The notes: generated by a model not told the origin, from the letters alone. DNA of 64,000 nucleotides from Actinoplanes missouriensis 431 (GCF_000284295.1 NC_017093.1:6448001-6512000); one strand, 5' to 3'. Positions 46,201 through 54,369 are shown, counted from the stretch's first letter. Numbers and translations are program-made.

Positions 46201-47548
46201 CCGTCTTCGTCCGCGCCGCCGCCGTCTTCGCCGCGTCCGCCTGCTTCTTCGCCGCCGCAGCGAGCTTCGCCGCCGCAGCCGCGTGATCCGCGGCGTGCTG
46301 ACGCCACTTCTCCGCCTGCCGGGCGTGTGCCTCGGCCTGCGCCTGTGAACCCTGCGCCGCGTTCGTGGCGATCGTGGCGTCCACCGCGTGCCCGGCGGTC
46401 GTGATCGCACCGACCGAGGCGACCGCCGCCTCCCGCATGCCGACGGTGATCGCCGACCACTCGATCCCGTACGTCAGGCCGGTCTCGTCCAAGGTCTGCG
46501 CCGCCGCCTGTGACGCCGCCGCCGCGGCCTGCGCCTGAGACAGCGCGGTCTGCGCCGCCCGCAGCTGATCAGCGATGATCTGCTTCTCGATCGCCAGCGA
46601 ACCGGCCTTGCTCGCGACACTGCCGCCACCGGCCAGGATCCGCTGACTGTTGCGCGCCGCGTTCGCCGCCCCGCCCATCGCGTTGGCGGAGCGCTGCAAC
46701 GCCCGTACCCCATCGCCGTGCGCGACCATCATCTGCGCCCGCGCCTGCGAGGCCCGCTGGGCCCGCTTGGCCAGATCCGACAGCTCCTCGAGGGCCTTGT
46801 TGCGCGCTTCGAGGTCGGCCAGATGCTTCTCCCGGGCCGCCGCGTCAGCCTTCGCCGCCGCCGCATATCCGGTGGCGAAGAACGCGGCCACCGCCAGGTC
46901 GTCACCGGCGAGGGCCTGCTCCGCCGCCGCCTTGACCTGGGTGCCGGCCGGCGCCGCCGCGGCGAACACCCGCAGCCGCTCCCGCAACGCCGCGGCGCGC
47001 TCCCGCGAGTCCACGTTCTTCTTCTCGTCCCGGGCCCGCGCGATGTCGGCCCCATAGGCCAGGAACGCCCGCCGGTCCTCATCCGAGCCGGCGTAGACCC
47101 GCCGCACCTCGGTGTCGAAGTAGCCACCGGGCACACCCGTGCCGACCAGCGCTTTCACCTTCGCCAGCCGGTCGGCGGCTTCGAGGCGCTTACGCTCACG
47201 CACCTGCTCTTCGATCACCGGCATGTCATTGAGCGCGAACCGGCGGATCGCCGCCGCGTCACCGGTCGCCAGAACCTTCAACGCCGCGTCACGGATCTCC
47301 GGCTCCTCGGTGAACTCCGCGAGATCGGTGACCGCCCGTACCCACCGCTCATTGCTGGCCACCACCCCCGTGGTGCCGTTCCACTGCTCCGTGACCAGCG
47401 GCGGCACCGGAATCGGTGGTTCTTCCTGCTGCGCGGCGGCCGGCGACGGCGCAGCCAGCGCGGGTGGTGCGTGCAGGCCGGCGGCGGCGACCACGAGGGC
47501 CAGCAGCATCACCAGCCACAGACGGAGGGAGGACGTTCGAGTATTCAC
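43289..47548 (-). CDS. secreted polymorphic toxin: ALF repeats, Ala-rich helical stalk, HINT, deaminase toxin
   Basis: 1,419 residues. A Sec-type signal peptide (LVMLLALVVAAAGLHAPPALA) covers about 1-33. ALF-type repeats occupy about 60-230 (LATGDAAAIRRFALNDMP), then some 750 residues of Ala/Glu/Gln/Arg-rich helix. A short hydrophobic pretoxin segment lies near 1045 (VIACLWSLVNLIGGIKAV). A HINT domain spans about 1112-1265 (CNRTNSFLPGTPVLLADG, ENHPFW, ending VLVHN) and should release the C-terminus by self-cleavage. The last 150 residues carry AGHAEQQAY and QPCDPNGC, zinc motifs of the nucleic-acid/nucleotide deaminase superfamily. GTG start. It probably mediates contact-dependent or diffusible competition between strains. 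DNA, RNA or nucleotide as the target is not decidable here. Confidence 0.85.
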   Translation of the reverse strand: MNTRTSSLRLWLVMLLALVVAAAGLHAPPALAAPSPAAAQQEEPPIPVPPLVTEQWNGTTGVVASNERWVRAVTDLAEFTEEPEIRDAALKVLATGDAAAIRRFALNDMPVIEEQVRERKRLEAADRLAKVKALVGTGVPGGYFDTEVRRVYAGSDEDRRAFLAYGADIARARDEKKNVDSRERAAALRERLRVFAAAAPAGTQVKAAAEQALAGDDLAVAAFFATGYAAAAKADAAAREKHLADLEARNKALEELSDLAKRAQRASQARAQMMVAHGDGVRALQRSANAMGGAANAARNSQRILAGGGSVASKAGSLAIEKQIIADQLRAAQTALSQAQAAAAASQAAAQTLDETGLTYGIEWSAITVGMREAAVASVGAITTAGHAVDATIATNAAQGSQAQAEAHARQAEKWRQHAADHAAAAAKLAAAAKKQADAAKTAAARTKTAKEQAQAAEAKAWAEAEKTRQQRVIAQEQAAEAERKRQIAEAERAAAEKHRAEAEKQAAIAKNARATADAQAAVAKQALEKSEAAGQAASNADDRAWQQEAVARDARDQAIAAERDEQTAKAKAQALRAAAAQAETEEEKREAQAQADEADRQAGIAGTAARAARSAANTASGAAANARASADQAEYAADRAWAAAEQAEAAAAAADAAADKAESSARATHAARVRADAKAAEAVAQQAKAAEAANAAQRLAGQSADEAVRSLWAADRTKSEADSARNEAVAASEQAESAVRAATSASTSAAGIAEPANTAIGMVSPFTGADIDADFVAWVAAQAEVIGAEQAAAARARADEALVAAERADAAADRAAEQVRPAYLSAAQAARSAAAAAESAAQARQSAAQAAADAAAARTAAASAARADVQARADAQAARQSANEAASDAAIAGRSAQAARDAADAADRAATSAEKDAAAARAAADAAEADAADARQAAASAQQAADSAAVAADQALQHAVTAQQAADRAEAAERERAAQELADAVANIPPEATGTDLTQYLNANELAQLRQAEQEAGMSVLDFIKAEAEDLFWDLSGAGDLVSCIRDGNVIACLWSLVNLIGGIKAVRAAWKLGKLVPKLITFLDKVKDAKKRRDALRELARRKKKLKDDEEECNRTNSFLPGTPVLLADGTTVPIERVHVGDRVLATDPISGITAGRPVTDVIVGEGAKQLVDVTIDVDGVHGNRTAAVTATENHPFWVAALDEWIDAGQLAPQQWLRTSAGTYVQITAISHHTATTRVHNLTVDDLHTYYVVAGNTPVLVHNTNIDTCPTRYGSEPLSKKIIEERAQSKADAKALKIDPQTGKVTVEKSVSRNMAAVLLKDGTIEAFISDGSNTVAGHAEQQAYAKYGDNIKKMFTERQPCDPNGCRTFFTGMEFRISWSFEYSKTDKSKENAARKGIRNGVNNYYNRGMTWEGLW

Positions 47549-47575
47549 CGGAATCCGTTCGGAAGAAGGGGAGGC

Positions 47576-48676
47576 TCAGGACTGCAGCACGTGCTCGCCG
47601 GCCAGCACCATCGCGTGGATCTGCGCCCAGTACGCGGCCTGCTTCGCCGCCGTGTCCCGCGTGGTCTGCCAGTGCTGCTCGTTGTCACCAGCGGCATCGG
47701 CGATCGCCGCCCAGTTCGGGTTCGACGACGCCTCGCCAGCGGCGACCGCCACCTGCTGCCAGTTGGCCGCCTGCTGCTGCGCGACCAGCACCGCGCCGTC
47801 CCAGGCCGACGTCGCGGGCCGGGCCCGGTCTCCGACCAGCCCCCAGGCCCGCAACGCGGTCGCCCGCGCCAGTTCCTTGGCCTCGCCCTCTGCCTCGAGT
47901 GCCGCCTGCTGCGCCGCCTTCGCGTCCGCGATCAGACCCTCCAGACCCGAACGCCACACCATGTCACTGTTCGCCCGCTGGGTCCGCTCGACCTCCAGGT
48001 CGACAGCGGCCGCGGCAGCCCAGTCATAGGCGTAGAACTCGACCACATCGGCGTCGGTGGCCTCGGGACGCACCGCCAGACCGGCTGCCGCCCGCACCTG
48101 AGCGCCCGGGTCGGTGTCCCGCAGATGCACGACGAAATCCCGGTCGGCCTGCGACAACGCGGCCGCCTGTTCCCCGTCGGCCTCCCGGGCCAGCCGGTCG
48201 CGTTCCTTCGCCGCCGCATACCCGGTCCGGGCGAACGCATCGAGCGCTGCCGTGCCCCGGTTCAGCGCGTCCCGCGCCGCCGCGTGCACCTCCGGCGAAT
48301 ACTCCACCGTGTGCGTGGCCAAAACCCGGCGCGCGAAATCCTCGTTGCGAGATGCCAGCATCTTCGCCCGATCCACCGCGAACTTCATCCCCGAATTCAG
48401 GAAACGGTCCACCGCAGCCGGGACATTCTTACTGGTCAACGCATTCCACGCGGCTGTCCGCACCAACGCGCGCGGATCATAGAGCGCCAGATAGCGTACG
48501 TAAAGAAGGTCTTCCTCGTTCTGGTCGAAGCTCTCATCGAACGCCGTCATCACCACGGCACCCCACACGGGCGCCGCCGGCGTCACCACAGCGCCGGCTA
48601 CCACGCCGGGAACCAGCACCAACGCAGCCGCCATCGCTGCGGACCGAGTCCGCACACGCGTATTCAATTGCAACAT
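47576..48676 (-). CDS. secreted ALF-repeat protein, toxin companion
   Basis: About 366 residues. A signal peptide (SAAMAAALVLVPGVVAGAVV) is followed by ALF-type repeats (VRTAAWNALTSKNVPAAVDRF, then EVHAAARDALNRGTAALDAF) and an Ala-rich helical tail. It has no HINT or toxin domain, so it looks like the N-terminal half of the large toxin on its own. It lies 27 bases before the toxin start and is likely its operon partner, perhaps a scaffold or export helper. The ATG at 48676 is preceded directly by GGGGG; a GTG four codons upstream is possible. Confidence 0.75.
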   Translation of the reverse strand: MLQLNTRVRTRSAAMAAALVLVPGVVAGAVVTPAAPVWGAVVMTAFDESFDQNEEDLLYVRYLALYDPRALVRTAAWNALTSKNVPAAVDRFLNSGMKFAVDRAKMLASRNEDFARRVLATHTVEYSPEVHAAARDALNRGTAALDAFARTGYAAAKERDRLAREADGEQAAALSQADRDFVVHLRDTDPGAQVRAAAGLAVRPEATDADVVEFYAYDWAAAAAVDLEVERTQRANSDMVWRSGLEGLIADAKAAQQAALEAEGEAKELARATALRAWGLVGDRARPATSAWDGAVLVAQQQAANWQQVAVAAGEASSNPNWAAIADAAGDNEQHWQTTRDTAAKQAAYWAQIHAMVLAGEHVLQS

Positions 48677-48844
48677 CCCCCGTTTCACAGCAACTTCTCA
48701 GTGAATTCTGGCCGAGCTCGTTTTTGAGCACCGTTCGAAAAATCGACGAGGGGCCGAATCCACGAGATTTCTAACATGGACGCTCGTCGCTCACCACCCC
48801 TGATCCCATTGAAGGTGGGCTTTGCCTAATCAACGGAGAAAATC

Positions 48845-48873
48845 TTGACGGGTACGCGTTCCGCTGGTTACGT
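48845..48873 (+). promoter_or_regulatory. candidate promoter of the ALF-repeat lectin gene
   Basis: TTGACG (48845-48850), 17 bases, TTACGT (48868-48873), giving a start near 48880 and a 60-base leader to the ATG. The 251-base interval also must drive the minus-strand toxin operon. Confidence 0.4.
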
Positions 48874-48939
48874 TTCGGCGGCCGTGCTGGATGTGTCATC
48901 ACGTCGCACAGGCAATTTTTCATCGACAACGGGGATTTC

Positions 48940-51300
48940 ATGAAAATCTGCACCAGACGACCAGGTGTCCTGCCTGGACTGCTGGCAGCCGTCACCGCCA
49001 CCACCTTGGTGATGTCGCTGACCAGTCCGGCCGCCGCCTCACCGGACCCGACTCCCTCGGCGCCCACTCCGGCGTCGGCCGAACCCTCTCCGGCGCCGTC
49101 GCAGCTCACGGCCGACCAAGCACCAGCGGAGCAAGCCGCCGGAGCACGAGCATCGACAGCGGCCCGAGCTGCCGCGGACGACGAGCCGACCGAGATGGAG
49201 GACAAGGTCCTCGCCGCCCGCGAGATCGGCATCGAGCCGCCTCCCGAGTGGCTCGGTCAGAGCGACCGCAACTTCGTCTTCCTGATCTGGCAGCACTCGG
49301 CCGACTACCCGGTGATCCGCTCCGTCGCCGAGCTCGTGCTCTCCGCCGACACCAAGATCGTCGACGCGGTCTGCAAGGAGTTCATCCTGCAGGGCATCTT
49401 CGAGGCCAAGGTCGCCGACGACACCAAGAAGATGAGCGACGAGCGCGCCGCGCGCCAGGCCCGTGAGATCAAGCGGGCCGCCTACGCCGCCGCGGCCGTC
49501 ACGCTCGACGCCGAAGGGCGCATGCTGCTGCTCTCCGAGCGCGACGTGGTCATCGAGATCTGGCGCAAGACCACCGGCCCCAGGGTGAAGGCCGCCGCCG
49601 AGACCGCCATCGACGGTGACGCCGCCGCCCAGCACGAATTCCTGGTCTCCGGCGTCACCGCCGCCGCCAAGGACGACCTCGACGACGCCATCGCGGCGGC
49701 CGCAAAGGAGAGCCTGGAAGCTGCCGAGCGGTTGAAACGCCGTGGCGAGATGCTCGACGCCGCCGCCCTCATCGGCATGATCCCCGACGAGGGCAAACTC
49801 GCCATGACCGACGACAACTTCATCCGCTGGATCTACAACCTCGTCGACGCCGACCCGGACAAGGTCGAGGTTCGCGCGGCCGCCCTGGCCGCGCTGCGCA
49901 GCAGCGACCCCGCCGACTGGCGCGAGTTCATCGACAACGGCATGGAAGTTGCCAACAAGAAAGACACCCTCCGCGTGCGGCTCGAAGGTGAGGCCGCGGA
50001 CCGTGCCAGCGCCCTCAAGATCAAGAACGACGCGGCCGCCAATGGCAAGGACAACCTCGTCACCGCCGCCACCCACGCCCTGCTCGGCGACAAGCCGGAC
50101 GTCATCTCCCACTTCCTGCTGACCGGCCGCAACCAGGTCGCGCCCGACTCCGACAACCGGCCCAGCGCGATGTCCTGGCAGTGGCGCAACCTGAACTCCG
50201 ACAAGTGCCTGGCCACCGAGGCCGGCAGCCTCGCCAGCGGCGCCGTCCTGGTCCAGGCCGACTGCGCCGAAACCGACAAGCAGCGCTGGATCGCCATGCG
50301 CGTCTACAACTCCGCCCCGGCCAAGTACCGCATCATCAACGCCCAGGACCGCGCCAAGTGCGTCGGCCTGGAGACCGACACCGCCGCCAACGGCACCAAG
50401 TTCACGATCGCCACCTGCAAGAACGCGGAAGACGAGTTCTTCACCTACACCAAGGTGGGTGACAACTACGTCTGGAAGAACATCCTCGCCGGCCGCGCGA
50501 TCACGGTGCTCAACGCCAGCAAGGTCACCGGCGCCCACACCATCACCTACGACGTCAACAACGGCACCAACCAGCAGTGGTACCCCACCAACACCCGGCT
50601 GCTGCCCGGCCAGGAACTCGGGGAGGCGAAGGTGCTGCGGTCACTCGCCGGCCACTCGGCCCGCCTGCAGAGCGACGGCAACTTCGTGATCTCCAAGGGC
50701 CCGAAAGCGGTGTGGGACAGCGCGACCACCAACGGCGTCCGGCTCATCAACCAGCGGGACGGCAACCTCGTCCTGCGCCGCGCCGACGGCCTCGCGGTCT
50801 GGGCGTCCGGGACCCACACCAAGGGCCCCAGCACACTGCAGATGCAGGACGACGGCCACGTCGTGCTCTACGACGACAGCGACGGCAGCGTCACCTGGAA
50901 TTCGAACATCTGGGACATCTCGTACGTGAGCGACATGAACGACAAGTGCATCACCGTCCCCGGCACGACGTTCGGCTCCAGCCTCCAACTGGAGATGCAA
51001 CCGTGCGACGGACGCATCCAGCAGCAGTTCATGTCCCATGAGGGCATCCTGAGCTTCAACAACCAGTGCATCGACGTCAAGGGCGGCGGCCTCGCCCCCA
51101 ACGGCACCATCGTCCAAACCTGGACCTGCAACAACGGCCCGGCACAGAAGTTCGTCCTGCAGGGCGACGGAACCTTGAAGAACCCGGCGTCCGGCAAGTG
51201 CATCGACATCCCCAACAGCAACAGCAACAACGGCGCCAAACTGGTCATCTGGACCTGCAGCACCGGCAGCAACCAGAAGTGGCACAAGGCCTACTTCTAG
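48940..51300 (+). CDS. secreted ALF-repeat protein with ricin and bulb-type lectin domains
   Basis: 786 residues. Signal peptide about 1-32 (LLAAVTATTLVMSLTSPAAA), a Pro/Ala-rich linker, ALF-type repeats about 85-390 (AYAAAAVTLDAEGRMLLLSE), a first ricin-type beta-trefoil about 405-545 (NLNSDKCLATEAGS), a bulb-type mannose-lectin-like domain about 553-665 (ARLQSDGNFVISKGPKAVWD, QRDGNLVL) and a second ricin-type domain to the end (GKCIDIPNSNSNNG, NQKWH). It likely binds glycans outside the cell. It is divergent from the ALF-repeat toxin operon, pointing to a shared surface or competition role. No catalytic domain seen. RBS GGGGA five bases upstream. Confidence 0.85.
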   Translation: MKICTRRPGVLPGLLAAVTATTLVMSLTSPAAASPDPTPSAPTPASAEPSPAPSQLTADQAPAEQAAGARASTAARAAADDEPTEMEDKVLAAREIGIEPPPEWLGQSDRNFVFLIWQHSADYPVIRSVAELVLSADTKIVDAVCKEFILQGIFEAKVADDTKKMSDERAARQAREIKRAAYAAAAVTLDAEGRMLLLSERDVVIEIWRKTTGPRVKAAAETAIDGDAAAQHEFLVSGVTAAAKDDLDDAIAAAAKESLEAAERLKRRGEMLDAAALIGMIPDEGKLAMTDDNFIRWIYNLVDADPDKVEVRAAALAALRSSDPADWREFIDNGMEVANKKDTLRVRLEGEAADRASALKIKNDAAANGKDNLVTAATHALLGDKPDVISHFLLTGRNQVAPDSDNRPSAMSWQWRNLNSDKCLATEAGSLASGAVLVQADCAETDKQRWIAMRVYNSAPAKYRIINAQDRAKCVGLETDTAANGTKFTIATCKNAEDEFFTYTKVGDNYVWKNILAGRAITVLNASKVTGAHTITYDVNNGTNQQWYPTNTRLLPGQELGEAKVLRSLAGHSARLQSDGNFVISKGPKAVWDSATTNGVRLINQRDGNLVLRRADGLAVWASGTHTKGPSTLQMQDDGHVVLYDDSDGSVTWNSNIWDISYVSDMNDKCITVPGTTFGSSLQLEMQPCDGRIQQQFMSHEGILSFNNQCIDVKGGGLAPNGTIVQTWTCNNGPAQKFVLQGDGTLKNPASGKCIDIPNSNSNNGAKLVIWTCSTGSNQKWHKAYF

Positions 51301-51310
51301 AAACGTGACA

Positions 51311-51342
51311 GGTGCGGGGCTGCCATCAGGCAGCCCCGCACC
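51311..51342 (+). terminator. 14-base-pair hairpin terminator
   Basis: GGTGCGGGGCTGCC and its exact complement around ATCA, ten bases after the lectin gene stop. The rest of the gap up to 51567 has no clear gene; a minus-strand frame ending near 51369 is probably noise or debris. Confidence 0.75.
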
Positions 51343-51567
51343 GCCGTGTTCACAACCCCTCCCGCCCCTCAGACGCCGGACGCCGGGATCCGGCCCTGCA
51401 CCGGGCGGGGGTTCGCCAAGCCTCGGTCGAGAAGCGCACGGACCGTGGTGGCCTCCTCCAGGCAGCGGCCGACGAGACCGGCACGGCCGGGCCGGTTATG
51501 GAAGGAGCTTCTGCGGAGGGCGGATCGACCTATTGACTTTCGATAGCTATGGAGCGATCCTCGATGG

Positions 51568-52050
51568 GTGCTTACCGATAATCGAGTAGTAGTGCTGCTG
51601 CTCCGCACCGTTCTCGCCGGGCTCTTCGCCCTGCTCGTGATGCTGCAGACGTTCTCGTTCCCGGGGCAGTTTGCCAGCATGGCGCGGGAGGATCCGGACT
51701 TCGCGCCGCTGCGCTGGCCGGCCACCGTCATCGTGATCTTCTGGTTGCTCTGCGCCCAGGTGGTGATCGTCGCGACATGGCGGCTGCTCACCCTGGTCCG
51801 GCGCGACGCGATCTTCAGTGACGCCGCGTTCAAGTGGGTGGACGCGATCCTGTACGCGATCGGTGCGGGCTGGGTCGTGCTCGTCGGTGTCTTCCTGGTG
51901 GTCGGGTTCAACGCGGACGACCCGGGGCCGATCGTGGTGCTCATGCTCCTGGTCACCGGCGTGACCGCGTTCGGCCTGGTGATGCTCGTGATGCGGGCGC
52001 TGCTGCGGCAGGCCACCCATCTGCGCAGCGAGATGGAGACGGTGATCTGA
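51568..52050 (+). CDS. DUF2975 membrane protein
   Basis: 160 residues with four membrane segments (about 8-26, 45-68, 85-108 and 115-137) and the DUF2975 layout, including LVRRDAIFSDAAFKWVDAI between the second and third. DUF2975 genes in Firmicutes and actinobacteria are nearly always followed by a YozG-like Cro/C1 regulator, as here. The start is uncertain: GTG at 51568 has no good ribosome-binding site, but TTGACT (51533) and GATCCT 17 bases later would make it almost leaderless. The stop overlaps the next ATG by one base. Confidence 0.75.
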   Translation: MLTDNRVVVLLLRTVLAGLFALLVMLQTFSFPGQFASMAREDPDFAPLRWPATVIVIFWLLCAQVVIVATWRLLTLVRRDAIFSDAAFKWVDAILYAIGAGWVVLVGVFLVVGFNADDPGPIVVLMLLVTGVTAFGLVMLVMRALLRQATHLRSEMETVI

Positions 52051-52262
52051 TGCCGATCGTCGTGCGCATCGACGTCCAGCTGGCGAAACGGAAGATGGGC
52101 GTCGGCGAGTTCGCCGAGAAGGTCGGTCTCACCCCGGCGAACGTGGCGGTGCTCAAGAACGGCCGGGCGAAAGCGGTCCGGTTCAGCACTCTCGAAGCGA
52201 TGTGCCGGGTGCTGGAGTGCCAGCCCGGCGACCTGCTGGAGTTCGTGGAGGACGAGCAATGA
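52050..52262 (+). CDS. YozG-like XRE-family HTH regulator
   Basis: A 70-residue single-domain Cro/C1-type protein: RKMGVGEFAEKVGLTPANVAVLKNG spans helices 1-3, ending LECQPGDLLEFVEDEQ, the typical YozG-like C-terminus. Its ATG overlaps the DUF2975 stop (TGATG) and its TGA overlaps the next ATG (ATGA). It probably regulates this three-gene operon; in Bacillus the same DUF2975/HTH pair is conserved. Confidence 0.85.
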   Translation: MPIVVRIDVQLAKRKMGVGEFAEKVGLTPANVAVLKNGRAKAVRFSTLEAMCRVLECQPGDLLEFVEDEQ

Positions 52263-52408
52263 AATATCTGATCACCGTCCCGCTGGTCGCCCTCGGCGCG
52301 GCAGCGGTCGTCTTCGGCGAGTCGGACGACTCCCCCGGCCTGCAGGCGATCGGCGTGGTGCTGGTCGTGACCGCCCTGGTCGTGTTCCTGCGCCGAGCAC
52401 GACGCTGA
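52259..52408 (+). CDS. 49-residue single-pass or two-pass membrane protein
   Basis: MKYLITVPLVALGAAAVVFG is one hydrophobic segment, a short acidic turn (ESDDSPG) follows, then LQAIGVVLVVTALVVFLRR as a second. No family recognised. The ATGA overlap with the HTH gene supports it as a true third gene of the operon, probably a partner of the DUF2975 protein. The stop codon lies inside the first unit of a 20-base repeat array. Confidence 0.65.
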   Translation: MKYLITVPLVALGAAAVVFGESDDSPGLQAIGVVLVVTALVVFLRRARR

Positions 52409-52484
52409 CAAGCCGGGCACGGCGCTGACAAGCCGGGCACGGCGCTGACAAGCCGAGCACGGCACCGGTAAGCCGAGCACGGCA
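52393..52484 (+). repeat. 20-base tandem repeat, about five copies
   Basis: CCGRGCACGRCGCTGACAAG, period 20, with starts at 52393, 52413, 52433, 52453 and 52473; later copies diverge. The first copy contains the stop of the small membrane protein gene. Same placement as the arrays at 34625 and 59605. Confidence 0.85.
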
Positions 52485-52586
52485 TGAAACCGGGCGCCAG
52501 GGATCGCGACCAGGGTTCCTCCCTGGCTCGCCCCGGGCGCCCGGGCGGGCAGGCTGTGGACAGCCGACAAACGAGGAGCAACGCAG

Positions 52587-53036
52587 ATGTCCACGATCCG
52601 CCTTCACCAGCACACCACCGTCACCCCGGAGCAGTTCGTCGCGGCGATCACGGACTTCGGCCCGGGCCGCGAGAAGATCTTCGGCAACAGCGCCGACGCC
52701 GACCTGCGGGTGCACTCCCTGGGTGCCACCTCCGCCGACGTGACCGAAGGGTCCGGCGGCATCTGGGAGCGGCTTGCCTACGACTGGTCGGACGTGCGCC
52801 GGGTGACGATGAGGACGACCGACTCGAACGTGTGGGGCGGGGCGTCCGGTCACACGTACACGATGACGACGTTGACCGATGGGACCACCGACATCGACGT
52901 CGTGGTGATCCGGGACGGCAAGAACCTGAAGGGTCGCACGCTGGGCTTTCTCTTCTCCTTCGTGGGAAAGAGCTTTCTCGGCAAGGCCCTCGGCAACACC
53001 GTCAAGGCCGTCGAGGAGCGCGTCAACGCAGCCTGA
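52587..53036 (+). CDS. SRPBCC-like (START/Bet v1 fold) protein
   Basis: 149 residues, soluble. TPEQFVAAITDFGPGREKIFG at the start and the run of beta strands with IWERLAYDWSDVRRVTM and GHTYTMTTLTDGTTDIDVVV are typical of SRPBCC-fold proteins in actinobacteria; such proteins bind small hydrophobic ligands. It ends with an amphipathic helix (LGNTVKAVEERVNAA). GAGGAG lies nine bases before the ATG. Monocistronic; function unknown. Confidence 0.75.
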   Translation: MSTIRLHQHTTVTPEQFVAAITDFGPGREKIFGNSADADLRVHSLGATSADVTEGSGGIWERLAYDWSDVRRVTMRTTDSNVWGGASGHTYTMTTLTDGTTDIDVVVIRDGKNLKGRTLGFLFSFVGKSFLGKALGNTVKAVEERVNAA

Positions 53037-53117
53037 CGGGAGACGCCGGGTCCCGGAGCGGACGGCGAGGTGCCAGCCTCTAACATGTACGCACTTCTGA
53101 TATCGGGGGACGTGCAT

Positions 53118-54305
53118 ATGGCAAATAATCGATGGCCGGTGCGTGCCGGCCTCTCCCTGCTCGCCATGCTCGGGGTCGGCGTGGTCGCCGCGCCGGTTCA
53201 GGCGGCGGCAACCGTCCGGGGTACGGCGCGGGCCGGCACCTCGACGGTGACGTTCGAGGCGGGCACCGCCACGAACAAGGTCGTGATCACCCGGTCCGGG
53301 CGGACCGTCACGATCGACGACCGGGTGGAGATCCGGCCGGGCAAGAACTGCAAGCGGGTCAAGGGCGACAAGACCAAGGTCCGCTGCAAGACCAAGAAGG
53401 CGCCGAAGAAGGTCGTCGTGGACGTCTACGACCGCAACGACACCGTGACCAACAAGAGCGACCTGCGGATGGATGCGGACGGCGGCGCCGGCAACGACAA
53501 GCTGGTCGGCGGCCCGAAGGCGGACATCCTCTACGGCGACGACATCTTCACCCGGTACAAGAACGGCAACGACCGGGTCTACGGCGGCGGCGGCGACGAC
53601 GAGATCTTCGGCGGCGAGGGTTCCGACTACCTCTCCGCCGGGGACGGCAACGACGTCGTCACGGCCGACGCGGTCTGCGAGTGCTACGGCCCCCGCCGGC
53701 CCGGCAACGACACGTTGCTCGGCGGAAACGGCGAGGACCTGCTGGCCGGCATGGGCGGCAACGACCGGCTGTCCGGTGGCGCCGGCCGGGACTCGCTGTT
53801 CGGGCAGGCCGGCCGGGACCGGATCGAGGGTGGAGCCGGTGACGACGAGATCCAGGGTGACGACAGCGACAAGGGTGCCGCCGCTGACGTGCTGCTCGGC
53901 GGATCGGGCTTCGATCGGGTGGTCTATCACGGGTACAGCAGGGGCGTCGTCGTCGACCTGGACGGCGTCGCCGACGACGGTGTGCCCGGTGAGCGGGACA
54001 ACGTCGGCGCCGACGTCGAATACCTCTACGGCAGCAGCAAGAACGACCGCCTGACCGGCAACGCCAAGGCCAACAAGATCGACGGCATGGAGGGTGACGA
54101 CGTCATCCACGGTGGCGGCGGCAACGACGAACTCAACGGCGTGCAGGGGCGCAACAAGCTGTACGGCGGAGCCGGCAACGACACCCTCGACAGCTTCTCC
54201 GACAACAAGGGCTCCCTCCTCGACGGTGGGATCGGCACCGACAAGTGCTGGTACGGCACGAGGGACACCGTGACCGGGTGCGAGGACACGTACCAGCAGT
54301 ACTGA
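53118..54305 (+). CDS. secreted RTX-type calcium-binding repeat protein
   Basis: About 395 residues. Signal peptide (AGLSLLAMLGVGVVAAPVQA), a basic beta-rich region to residue 110, then many GGxGxDxL nonapeptides from about 115 to 370 (GGNGEDLLAGMGGNDRLSGG, GGAGRDSLFG), which form a calcium-binding beta-roll. No enzymatic domain is attached. ATG at 53118 with GGGGGA seven bases upstream; an upstream frame lacks support. The C-terminus holds a cysteine pair (KCWYG, GCEDTY). Probably cell-surface or extracellular; export is by Sec, not type I secretion. Confidence 0.85.
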   Translation: MANNRWPVRAGLSLLAMLGVGVVAAPVQAAATVRGTARAGTSTVTFEAGTATNKVVITRSGRTVTIDDRVEIRPGKNCKRVKGDKTKVRCKTKKAPKKVVVDVYDRNDTVTNKSDLRMDADGGAGNDKLVGGPKADILYGDDIFTRYKNGNDRVYGGGGDDEIFGGEGSDYLSAGDGNDVVTADAVCECYGPRRPGNDTLLGGNGEDLLAGMGGNDRLSGGAGRDSLFGQAGRDRIEGGAGDDEIQGDDSDKGAAADVLLGGSGFDRVVYHGYSRGVVVDLDGVADDGVPGERDNVGADVEYLYGSSKNDRLTGNAKANKIDGMEGDDVIHGGGGNDELNGVQGRNKLYGGAGNDTLDSFSDNKGSLLDGGIGTDKCWYGTRDTVTGCEDTYQQY

Positions 54306-54326
54306 ACGCCCGAACCGGTCATCGAG

Positions 54327-54361
54327 GTGTGAGCCCGGGTCCCCGTGTCCCGGGCTCACAC
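54327..54361. terminator. bidirectional hairpin between RTX and chitinase genes
   Basis: A 13-base-pair perfect stem (TGTGAGCCCGGG core) between convergent genes, nine bases before the chitinase stop on the minus strand. Serves both sides. Confidence 0.75.
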
Positions 54362-54369
54362 GTACTGGG

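Noticed and set aside
43330-47000. Long Ala-rich helix of the toxin as a repeat-derived artefact or tail-fibre gene
   Set aside because: It is in one continuous frame with a signal peptide and a HINT-toxin end, so it is the stalk of the secreted toxin.
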